Shown here: positions 1 through 6,038 of the stretch, piece after piece
How positions within the stretch are numbered: the first letter of the stretch is position 1
How the letters are laid out: each line of letters opens with the position of its first letter
From: an uncultured Clostridium sp.
GTDB taxonomy: Bacteria > Bacillota > Clostridia > Peptostreptococcales > Peptostreptococcaceae
Length of the DNA: 6,038 nucleotides
NCBI GenBank assembly: GCA_937944945.1
Contig: CALEBD010000143.1
Span: forward strand, 1-6,038
Direction of reading: 5' to 3'
The notes under the pieces: model-generated
Seen by the model: only the letters and a program-made list of their open reading frames with translations
The model's database searches: none
What the model was told of the DNA's origin: nothing
Position numbers and translations under genes: made by a program

Positions 1-78
1 AGGGATACCTGCATATAGAAGTGCGGGTAACAGAGCGAATGCAATTATGCTTTTTTTGATTGTTGGTAGCAGTTTCAT
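1..78 (-). CDS. Exported protein, N-terminal signal peptide only (partial, runs off left edge)
   Basis: The minus strand reads in frame from an ATG at 78-76 to the window edge, giving 26 codons. The peptide begins MKLLPTIKKS and continues with a hydrophobic stretch (IIAFALLPALL) ending LYAGIP. This is a typical Sec signal peptide: a positively charged n-region with three lysines, a hydrophobic core of about 12 residues, and a likely signal peptidase I site after Ala23 (L-Y-A). No lipobox cysteine appears in the visible part, so a periplasmic or secreted soluble protein is more likely than a lipoprotein. The gene lies downstream of the susCD-like pair on the same strand and has its own promoter at 270-240. 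In loci of this kind the next gene is often a glycoside hydrolase, another enzyme or a surface glycan-binding protein, but nothing here distinguishes these. There is no Shine-Dalgarno sequence upstream, which is normal for Bacteroidota. Confidence 0.8.
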   Translation of the reverse strand, partial: MKLLPTIKKSIIAFALLPALLYAGIP

Positions 79-111
79 AATATTATAATAGATGGGGTTT
101 ATAATTTATAT

Positions 112-155
112 TCTGTAATATGTCAGTTGAACCTGTTTTGACTGACTACTACAGA
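112..155 (-). promoter_or_regulatory. Two-part stem-loop in the 5' leader of the downstream gene
   Basis: In the minus-strand transcript, UCUGUA (155-150) pairs with UACAGA (117-112), and inside it GUCAGU (146-141) pairs with ACUGAC (127-122). The two 6-bp stems are separated by an asymmetric internal loop of 3 and 4 nt and capped by a 13-nt loop. All 12 pairs are Watson-Crick. The element lies inside the predicted leader of about 155 nt that starts near 234, and ends 33 nt before the ATG at 78. No U-run follows it on the minus strand, so it is not an obvious terminator. A role in translation control, mRNA stability or protein binding is inference only. Confidence 0.45.
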
Positions 156-239
156 TTGATTAATTTTTTCGGATAGTTTAAATAATACCATTTTTTAATA
201 CAAATCAACATGTGTAATACTGTTATCTCTTACAGAAAG

Positions 240-270
240 CAAAATTATTATAATAATTTATTTAATCAAA
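240..270 (-). promoter_or_regulatory. Bacteroides-type housekeeping promoter for the left-edge gene
   Basis: On the minus strand TTTG (270-267) is followed, after 19 bp, by TAATTTTG (247-240). This matches the Bacteroides primary sigma factor consensus exactly: a -33 TTTG, a 19-21 bp spacer and a -7 TAnnTTTG. I found no other exact -7 match on the minus strand of the intergenic region. The expected start site is about 5-8 nt further on, near 235-232, giving a leader of roughly 155 nt before the ATG at 78. The spacer is almost pure A/T. The promoter indicates that the signal-peptide gene can be transcribed independently of the susCD-like genes. Confidence 0.7.
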
Positions 271-306
271 GCATTGGATGTATCAATAAATTTAGATTAT
301 AAGTTT

Positions 307-341
307 CTCATTGCTGTATTTGATAAAAATTCAACAATGAG
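307..341 (-). repeat. 35-bp inverted repeat (hairpin) upstream of the promoter
   Basis: The 15-nt arms 307-321 and 327-341 are reverse complementary at 13 of 15 positions, with a 5-nt loop at 322-326. The seven outermost positions pair perfectly (CTCATTG with CAATGAG). The mismatch at 314/334 is C-A on the plus strand but becomes a G-U wobble in minus-strand RNA, leaving only the 317/331 mismatch there. The hairpin lies between the palindrome after susD and the promoter, so only read-through from the susCD-like unit would transcribe it on the minus strand. No U-run follows on that strand. It may be a mRNA 3'-end structure or a protein-binding site; the function is not known. Confidence 0.5.
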
Positions 342-401
342 TTATATTTATTATTGTAGATGTGAAATTATCCATGTAAGGAATCTAAAAATTATCTATA
401 T

Positions 402-500
402 AAAAAAGCTACTAGATATTTGTCATTCTGAATATAATAAAGAAGCTGTAGATACTAAGTAGTATATTTAAATTCTTCATTTTATTCAGAATAACAAATA
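402..500 (-). terminator. 84-bp imperfect palindrome plus T6 run after the susD-like gene, candidate terminator
   Basis: Arms 417-444 and 473-500 are reverse complementary at 25 of 28 positions, in blocks of 7, 10, 3 and 5 bp separated by single mismatches. Within the central part a second stem pairs ATACT (452-456) with AGTAT (461-465) around a 4-nt loop. Two of the three arm mismatches (424/493 and 439/478) become G-U wobbles in the minus-strand RNA, so 27 of 28 positions could pair there. The structure begins 37 nt after the susD-like stop codon and is followed by CTTTTTT, whose T6 run (407-402) lies 9 nt beyond the stem. On the plus strand it is followed by a T-rich tract at about 505-518, so it could act in both directions. 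The stem is AT-rich and the spacing to the T-run is longer than in a classic intrinsic terminator. A stabilising 3'-end hairpin, which limits read-through and protects susCD mRNA, is an equally good reading. Confidence 0.5.
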
Positions 501-537
501 CAGATTATTTTTGTTTTGATACAATCCTACATACGAA

Positions 538-2850
538 TCAGTAACCGTAGTTTTGATATGCCTTTTTGCCATTGGCATCTAAAAGAACACCATTCTCATC
601 GGTTAGCATATCAAGGAATTTCTGTGGAAAGGGTTTCAGGGTCATATAGTTCTGAAATCCTCCTTTCGGTAATCCTGTTTGTCCATTGGTTCCATTGACA
701 TTATCTGATATGTCCCATGAACCTACCTGATAAACTGTATTGCTAGCATTTGCTCCCAATTGGTTATGCCACTGAATACGCTGAGCTTGAACACCTGCAT
801 GGTGAATCACTCCATAGTAGATAAATTCTTCATTGAACTCTCTCGCATATTCATTATATATAAATTCCAGAAAACGTTTTTCCGGAGTATCAGCAACAGG
901 AGTATAATTTTCTAATTTTGATTTTTCGGAAGTTCCATCCCAATAAGTAGCATCAACTTTTATATTTTCAAAGCAATCTTTAGCTGATTCATATGGCCAT
1001 AAACGTTCAGATTCATTCAAATTTTCTTTGCCTGGATATAACCGTGCTATAACTTCATTTCTCTTTTCACCTGTTTTAAATGCTGCTCTCCTACGTAGTT
1101 CATTAATATCATCTATAGCTTTATTATACTCTCCTTTTCGCCCGTAAGCTTCAGCACGAACTAAATACATTTCAGCAGAACGCATAATTGGAATATCACG
1201 TCCTCCATATTCCGAACTTTTACCAGTACGATTTGGGTCATCGTATTTTATAGAGCACGGAACTCCTGTATTGGATGATCTTTCCATAGAATAATAACTT
1301 TGAGATCCAGCAAAGGTATATGAATTGGTAAATCCTACTAATTCAGGACGATAATAATACTTATCACCATCTTTCATCCATCGAGCATACAGAATAAAAG
1401 GTTGTGCATCGGCTTCTTTAACATCTATAGCTGTAGCCTTGGTATTTTCAAGGAAAGCAAAAGCTAAATCATTGCGTCCCATTTTATGTTCTCCTATAAC
1501 AGCCTTACGGTCTTGCCATGATTCACGATTATAAGTAGGAAGAATATAACGATTGAAGTAATCTGCTTGTTCTTCAGTCCATTGATAAGTCGTATTTTTC
1601 TCATCATTATAAGTATAGTATTCTCCATTAGCTCCAGGAGTAGATGAACCAGAAGTATTCAACCCAGTTACATATTCTAATCTAAAAGATTTTTGGAAGC
1701 GGGAGTCATTGATTTTATCTGTAAACACATCAAATCCGAAATCAGAATTATGGAAATTAAAATTAGGTTTAGTGCCATATTCCCAGCAATAGTCAGGCAA
1801 TCCCCACTTCTCACCTACATAATTTCCTACAAACATCATCAAAACACGAAGACCATAACGATAATTATCTCCTCCTTCTGAAAAAACTGCATTCAACACA
1901 TTTTCAGAAGTATTTTCACAACTGAAATCATCCAAAGAATGATCGAATAAATCAGCATAGTCATATGCTAACGGATGTTTGTCAATTACCATTGAAGCAT
2001 AATAGATACATGAATCTAAATCAGCTGTACCTTTTCCTTTGTATAACATACCAAGGTAAGACTTGGGATTGGAATTATCTATACTTCCATCTGCGTTACG
2101 GCCATATTCTACTGTCCCATACTCTTTTCCTTGTTCTCTGTGTAGATATATTTTTGATAGAAGATGGGCAGCTGCATATTTAGTGGCACGTCCAAATTCA
2201 CCAGATGAGTAATTTTCTGGAAGATTTTCTACTGCATAGCGCAAATCAGAAATGAGGACTTTATACATCTCTTCTGCAGGAGTACGCGTATAGACGTAAT
2301 TAGATGGTAAAGTAATGCTACTGGTGGTAGAAAAATAGATATCACCTAGAATTGTATTCAAGTTATAATATGAATAAGCTCTGTTGAAAAGCACCTCTGA
2401 CAACCGTTGTGCTGCATATTCTTTATTTGAAGCATACTGTCCCTTTCCTTCATTGTTTCTTATGATGTTGATTGCTTTATTACAATTGTCTATAATGGGA
2501 AAAAAGTTTATAAGAAATCCAGCACTAGATTTAGACTGGAAACCCATAAATTGGTCAGTCTGTTTACCAATATCTCCTGTAGATGACCACTTGGAGGTTG
2601 AATACATATTCAAATCAGTATCTCCACTTTTTCGAGCACAATCATGTCCTGTTTCGAACATGTACACTCCTTCACTATATCCCCATTTCACACGTTCAGC
2701 GTTATAAGTACCTACAATTAATTGGTCCAGTCCTTGCTCTGTATTAAAATAATCTTGTGTAATGGTAGAAACCATTTCTTCTTTTAAAAAATCGTCTGTA
2801 CAAGAAGCTATTGTACAAGCTAACAATCCAGCATATAAATATTTTTTCAT
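538..2850 (-). CDS. SusD/RagB-family nutrient-binding outer-membrane lipoprotein
   Basis: This is a complete gene of 770 codons ending in TGA at 540-538. The protein is expected to sit on the cell surface as the ligand-capturing lid of the SusC-like transporter encoded just upstream. The N-terminus MKKYLYAGLLACTIASC is a lipoprotein signal peptide with lipobox I-A-S-C and lipidated Cys17; the acidic Asp19-Asp20 right after it resembles the Bacteroidota surface-export signal. Family features include the N-terminal segment around residues 27-52 (T-Q-D-Y-F-N-T-E-Q-G-L), a helical TPR-like region about 120-240, and the highly typical helix pair at 556-589 (MRSAEMYLVRAEAYGRKGEY, then a helix ending ELRRRA). 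The end, KAYQNYGY, resembles the family's usual QNPGY terminus. The usual C-terminal 'E...EGHRWFDL' segment is diverged here (about 657-695). At 770 residues it exceeds the common 500-650, with extra length mainly between residues 240 and 550. The ATG at 2850 is well supported because the signal peptide begins there. The ligand cannot be told from the sequence. Confidence 0.95.
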   Translation of the reverse strand: MKKYLYAGLLACTIASCTDDFLKEEMVSTITQDYFNTEQGLDQLIVGTYNAERVKWGYSEGVYMFETGHDCARKSGDTDLNMYSTSKWSSTGDIGKQTDQFMGFQSKSSAGFLINFFPIIDNCNKAINIIRNNEGKGQYASNKEYAAQRLSEVLFNRAYSYYNLNTILGDIYFSTTSSITLPSNYVYTRTPAEEMYKVLISDLRYAVENLPENYSSGEFGRATKYAAAHLLSKIYLHREQGKEYGTVEYGRNADGSIDNSNPKSYLGMLYKGKGTADLDSCIYYASMVIDKHPLAYDYADLFDHSLDDFSCENTSENVLNAVFSEGGDNYRYGLRVLMMFVGNYVGEKWGLPDYCWEYGTKPNFNFHNSDFGFDVFTDKINDSRFQKSFRLEYVTGLNTSGSSTPGANGEYYTYNDEKNTTYQWTEEQADYFNRYILPTYNRESWQDRKAVIGEHKMGRNDLAFAFLENTKATAIDVKEADAQPFILYARWMKDGDKYYYRPELVGFTNSYTFAGSQSYYSMERSSNTGVPCSIKYDDPNRTGKSSEYGGRDIPIMRSAEMYLVRAEAYGRKGEYNKAIDDINELRRRAAFKTGEKRNEVIARLYPGKENLNESERLWPYESAKDCFENIKVDATYWDGTSEKSKLENYTPVADTPEKRFLEFIYNEYAREFNEEFIYYGVIHHAGVQAQRIQWHNQLGANASNTVYQVGSWDISDNVNGTNGQTGLPKGGFQNYMTLKPFPQKFLDMLTDENGVLLDANGKKAYQNYGY

Positions 2851-2867
2851 CTTTTTTTTATTTATAA
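2851..2867 (-). promoter_or_regulatory. A-rich susC-susD spacer and translation start region
   Basis: Only 17 nt separate the susC-like TAA (2870-2868) from the susD-like ATG (2850). On the minus strand the spacer ends in A8G directly before the ATG. There is no GGAGG-like element; A-rich leaders are usual for efficient translation starts in Bacteroidota. The tight spacing and absence of a terminator or promoter indicate that the two genes share one transcript. Confidence 0.6.
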
Positions 2868-5800
2868 TTAAAAACCAAGTCTTACCCCCAAAACAAAACT
2901 ACGAGTTATGCACGTATTATTTGTTTGACCACCAATATGGTTGCTGGCATCCCAACCTGTCACATCATCAGGATTGATACCTGCTTTTACCAATTCACCA
3001 CCAAACAAGAACGGATTCAACACTTGTGTATAAATTTGAGCATTATTAATGCCGTATTTATTTAAGAACTTCTGTGGCACTGTATAAGACAAAGCTATAT
3101 TTCGTACTAATACCATATTCCCTTTTGTATAATTCCGTGCACCATCATAAGTTGATGTACGTGTTGCTGTAGTAGGCTGTGCAAATTTAGCATTTGTATT
3201 AGTAGGACTCCAAACATCCTTTTCAAGACGACGGCCTATTGTTTGGGATAGTCCATAGTAAGTATTTCCAAAGCGGAAATATGTAAAGAAGCTAAAATTC
3301 CAATCTTTATATGTGAAAGAATTGTTCAATCCACCAGTCCATTTAGGTGATTTGTTATAAATCACTTTATCATCATCAGTGAAACGACCAAAACCGTTGT
3401 CCATATAGGAAACTTTTGTTCCATCATCTAATATTACCGTTTTAGAACCTTCTGTTCCTTCCGGAACTTCCTCTAAAGGCTGATCACATATTTTATACTG
3501 TCCAGGTAGAAAGGTTAGATTACCTATTTTCTGATACAATTGCATCATTTTATTGTCTTCAGGAGTATCTTGCCATATACGATCATACTTATAATCCCAG
3601 AAAATATTTATTGGATGACCCACAAACCAAGGACCGCTGGTATCTTGCATACTTCCATTAGCCAATTCCTTTATTTTCTCTGAATTAGTAGAAAAAGTCC
3701 AGTCTGTTTGCCAAGTGAAGTCTCTAGTCTTAACATTTATAGTTGACAAAGAAAGTTCAACCCCTTTATTTTGAGTTTTACCGACATTACTTTGTATTAA
3801 AGCATATCCTGTAATAACAGGTAAAGATTTATTCATTAACAAATCTGACGTTTCTGCTTGATAATATTCTAGGCTACCACTGATACGATTATTCAGTATT
3901 GAAAAATCTAGACCTATATTTACAGAGGAAGTTTTTTCCCATCCTAAACTATAGTTAGGCATGACAGATGTTTTAGTTCCTATGACATTAGAAGCTGCAT
4001 TACCTACTCCAAAAGGAATATTGGCATAGGTGGAAGTACATGATCCTGATGTCTGATAAGGAGAAATAGATGAATTACCTGTTACACCATATCCTACACG
4101 GAATTTCAATTGATTGATCCAATTAATATGCTTAATGAATTCTTCTTGTTCCATGCGCCATGCTATAGCTGCCGAAGGGAAAAAGTCCCATTTATTTCCG
4201 TCAGCTAACACAGAAGCTCCATCATAGCGTCCAGTCAAAGTCAGCAAATATTTATCCATTAGTGAATAATTAACACGAGCCATGTAGGAAGCACGTGACC
4301 AAGTACTGTAACTTGAACCAGGAGCATATTTAGATTTGTTAGACTGGCCAATATTATACCACAAGGAAGTAGGATATACCACTTCATAGGCACGCATCGA
4401 TAAGTCTTCTGTACGATAACGCTCAGCTGATTGAAGCAGAGTGATATTCAACGTATGAATATCTTTGAAAGTTTTATTTATATAAATTAAGTTCTCTAGT
4501 GTCCATGAAATATCTTGGGAATGTCTGTTATACGCTACTCCTGGAGAAGTAGAGTCAAATCCAAAGGGATTAGTGTAATTTTCTCCATAAAAACTTCCTT
4601 GACGAGAGTTACGATACTGAGCTCCTAGATTGGTTCTCCATTTCAACCAAGGGAACAGAGTAGCTTCGGCATATGATGACATATTTACACCATAATATCT
4701 ATATTCATTCCATGCTGAATCAATATTTCTCAATACATTATGGCGCAAGTCACCTTCTTCAGTCATCATAATGGATCCATCTTCGTTATAAGCGGGCCAC
4801 CAAGGCATCATGTTCATGGCTAGTCCATAAGAATCTTTGGCCACCCCATTATCAAAATTACTTACGATACCATAATTTTTGATAGAATGATTGGCATTTA
4901 AACCAACACCTACCTTTAACCATTTCATTGGGGTAATTTCACCGTTAATATTCACTGTATAACGTTTGAAATCCTGATCTTTCATAGGTACTTCTTGATC
5001 TAAATATCCTAATGATATATATAATTTAGAAGTTTCCGTTCCTGCTGAAAGAGAAATCTGATGATTTTGTGTGAAGGCATTACGAGTTACTAAATCTCCC
5101 CAATCCGTTGTAGGTAATTGAGATGCATTATAAACAGGTACCATATCAGCATATCCTATTTGCTTTTCTTCCGTTGTAGCTGGACGAAGCACTGGGGTTC
5201 CATCTGCATTTAGTTGATAAGCCTTCGCGACACGATTGTCCATATAAGATTGAGTACCTAACCATAAAGCTCGATCTCGGTCTGGATCAGGTGCTGTTCC
5301 GTAAGCTCCATTGTAAGTTCCCCCCGTTATAGCCGCTTGTCGTCTATAGTCCAATAACTGACCCGCATCCATATAGTCGGTCATAGAGTGAAGATTACTT
5401 AAAGTGAAAGATCCGTCATAATTGATAGTCGTACGTCCAGTTTTTCCTTTTTTAGTAGTTACTAAGATAACTCCATTCGCACCACGTGAACCATAAATAG
5501 CAGTAGCAGATGCATCTTTTAAAATTTCCATAGATTCGATGTCTCCTGGATTGATATCGGCCATGGAACCTGCCGTCATAGGGATTCCATCAATGACATA
5601 TAAAGGCTCGTTAGTTGCATTAATAGAGCGGTTACCGCGGATACGTATATCTCCCAATTCACCGGGACGGTTGTTTGAGGTTATATCCACACCTGTTACA
5701 CGCCCTTGCATTGCCTGTAACGCATTTTGTACAGGACGGTCTTCAATTACCTTACTTGTCACTCTCGACATAGCACCTGTTACATCACTTTTTTTTGCTG

Positions 5801-6038
5801 TACCATAACCTACAACCACTACTTCATCCAGTGTTTCGGTATCCTCCTCCAAGATTATCTTAACGGTAGATTGTCCTTTCACTGAGATATCCATGGTTTT
5901 GTACCCCACGAAACTTACTTGGATCGTTCCATTATCAGGAACATTCTGAAGTGTGAACTTACCATCAAAGTCAGTAATAGTACCATTAGTCGTACCTTTC
6001 ACCACCACACTGGCACCGATTACAGACTCACCTGTTTT
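2868..6038 (-). CDS. SusC/RagA-family TonB-linked outer-membrane transporter (5' partial)
   Basis: The frame is open to the right edge, giving 1056 residues before the TAA at 2870-2868. The GTG at 6008-6006 is an internal Val codon, because the frame upstream of it already encodes KTGESVIGAS of the regulatory-like domain. The signal peptide and probably a few dozen residues are missing. Domains, numbered from the edge: carboxypeptidase-regulatory-like beta-sandwich at about 1-62 (GTITDFDGKF); a TonB-box-like DEVVVVGYGT at 71-80; plug domain at about 95-205 with IRIRGNRSIN, LYVIDGIP (146-153) and the SusC signature ATAIYGSRGANGVILV (178-193); then a long beta barrel ending in LGVRLGF with a C-terminal Phe, the outer-membrane assembly signal. 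The protein should import a SusD-captured ligand across the outer membrane, powered by TonB-ExbBD. The near-C-terminal acidic turn usual in the family (often DxNGDGxI) reads DNGFGRFTDDD here (880-890). It is co-transcribed with the susD-like gene 17 nt downstream. Family assignment is very secure; the substrate is unknown. Confidence 0.97.
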   Translation of the reverse strand, partial: KTGESVIGASVVVKGTTNGTITDFDGKFTLQNVPDNGTIQVSFVGYKTMDISVKGQSTVKIILEEDTETLDEVVVVGYGTAKKSDVTGAMSRVTSKVIEDRPVQNALQAMQGRVTGVDITSNNRPGELGDIRIRGNRSINATNEPLYVIDGIPMTAGSMADINPGDIESMEILKDASATAIYGSRGANGVILVTTKKGKTGRTTINYDGSFTLSNLHSMTDYMDAGQLLDYRRQAAITGGTYNGAYGTAPDPDRDRALWLGTQSYMDNRVAKAYQLNADGTPVLRPATTEEKQIGYADMVPVYNASQLPTTDWGDLVTRNAFTQNHQISLSAGTETSKLYISLGYLDQEVPMKDQDFKRYTVNINGEITPMKWLKVGVGLNANHSIKNYGIVSNFDNGVAKDSYGLAMNMMPWWPAYNEDGSIMMTEEGDLRHNVLRNIDSAWNEYRYYGVNMSSYAEATLFPWLKWRTNLGAQYRNSRQGSFYGENYTNPFGFDSTSPGVAYNRHSQDISWTLENLIYINKTFKDIHTLNITLLQSAERYRTEDLSMRAYEVVYPTSLWYNIGQSNKSKYAPGSSYSTWSRASYMARVNYSLMDKYLLTLTGRYDGASVLADGNKWDFFPSAAIAWRMEQEEFIKHINWINQLKFRVGYGVTGNSSISPYQTSGSCTSTYANIPFGVGNAASNVIGTKTSVMPNYSLGWEKTSSVNIGLDFSILNNRISGSLEYYQAETSDLLMNKSLPVITGYALIQSNVGKTQNKGVELSLSTINVKTRDFTWQTDWTFSTNSEKIKELANGSMQDTSGPWFVGHPINIFWDYKYDRIWQDTPEDNKMMQLYQKIGNLTFLPGQYKICDQPLEEVPEGTEGSKTVILDDGTKVSYMDNGFGRFTDDDKVIYNKSPKWTGGLNNSFTYKDWNFSFFTYFRFGNTYYGLSQTIGRRLEKDVWSPTNTNAKFAQPTTATRTSTYDGARNYTKGNMVLVRNIALSYTVPQKFLNKYGINNAQIYTQVLNPFLFGGELVKAGINPDDVTGWDASNHIGGQTNNTCITRSFVLGVRLGF

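Larger units (their letters stand above)
79..537. other. 459-bp structured intergenic region between susD-like gene and next gene
   Basis: This stretch separates the susD-like stop codon from the start of the next minus-strand gene. It is clearly richer in A and T than the flanking genes. I see no convincing protein gene in it. In order of transcription on the minus strand it holds an 84-bp imperfect palindrome (500-417), a T6 run (407-402), a 35-bp hairpin (341-307), a promoter (270-240) and a leader stem-loop (155-112). The segment 401-342 shows only weak, short inverted repeats. Gaps between adjacent genes of one such locus are often much shorter, so this spacing fits a boundary between two transcription units or a regulated junction. 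Confidence 0.8.

Noticed and set aside
83..105. Direct repeat TTATAAT (83-89 and 99-105) before the left-edge gene
   Set aside because: Seven-base A/T-only repeats are expected by chance in DNA of this composition.
357..398. Short inverted repeat TAGAT/ATCTA with two possible right arms (383-387 and 394-398)
   Set aside because: Only five A/T-rich pairs are possible and two partners compete equally, so it is not distinguishable from chance.
274..462. A 62-residue plus-strand protein starting at TTG
   Set aside because: It has a weak start and no recognisable domain, and it overlaps an opposite-strand consensus promoter and two hairpins. It is mentioned as a low-interest finding only.
417..500. 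A MITE or insertion-sequence relic
   Set aside because: The palindrome would fit in shape, but I found no clear flanking target-site duplication and no transposase remnant. The position just after a stop codon with a nearby T-run fits a 3'-end RNA structure better. A genome-wide search for copies would settle it.
2384..2707. Plus-strand frame of 107 codons opposite the N-terminal half of the SusD-like gene
   Set aside because: It is a shadow of the real minus-strand gene; no family features or start signals are visible. The same applies to the shorter plus-strand frames at 516-698, 1693-1881, 1965-2183 and 2762-2977.
5539..5808. Plus-strand frame of 89 codons opposite the SusC plug domain
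   Set aside because: It is antisense to the most conserved part of the SusC-like gene, whose protein sequence explains the composition; there is no independent promoter or domain.
6006..6008. GTG as the start codon of the SusC-like gene
   Set aside because: The frame continues upstream to the window edge and already encodes the conserved GESVIGAS part of the regulatory-like domain, so this GTG is an internal valine codon and the gene is 5' truncated by the window.

Overview
The window looks like part of a polysaccharide-utilization-type locus from a Bacteroidota bacterium, probably a gut Bacteroides or a close relative. Three things point there: a SusC/RagA-type TonB-dependent transporter followed at once by a SusD/RagB-type surface lipoprotein, a promoter matching the Bacteroides consensus (TTTG, 19 bp, TAnnTTTG), and AT-rich start regions without Shine-Dalgarno sites. 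All genes are on the minus strand, so transcription runs from the right edge to the left edge.

Layout in order of transcription: (1) 6038-2868, a susC-like gene whose 5' end (signal peptide and first part of the N-terminal extension) lies beyond the right edge; the rest is intact, with carboxypeptidase-regulatory-like domain, TonB-box-like segment, plug, beta barrel and C-terminal Phe. (2) A 17-nt A-rich spacer. (3) 2850-538, a complete susD-like gene of 770 codons, large for the family, with a lipoprotein signal peptide. (4) 537-79, a 459-bp AT-rich gap with no convincing gene but much structure: an 84-bp imperfect palindrome just after the susD stop, a second 35-bp hairpin, a near-perfect Bacteroides promoter, and a 5' leader with a 44-nt two-part stem-loop. 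(5) 78-1, the first 26 codons of another gene, encoding a secretory signal peptide; it runs off the left edge.

The SusC barrel and SusD lid should form one outer-membrane complex: SusD captures a glycan or peptide-type ligand at the surface, and SusC imports it using TonB/ExbBD energy. The ligand cannot be read from these sequences. The exported protein encoded next is a plausible partner, such as a hydrolase or binding protein, but its identity is not visible. The palindrome and promoter suggest that susCD transcription ends or is attenuated in the gap and that the next gene has its own transcript.

No mobile element, CRISPR array, tRNA or rRNA was seen. The most unusual content is the structured intergenic region rather than the protein genes.
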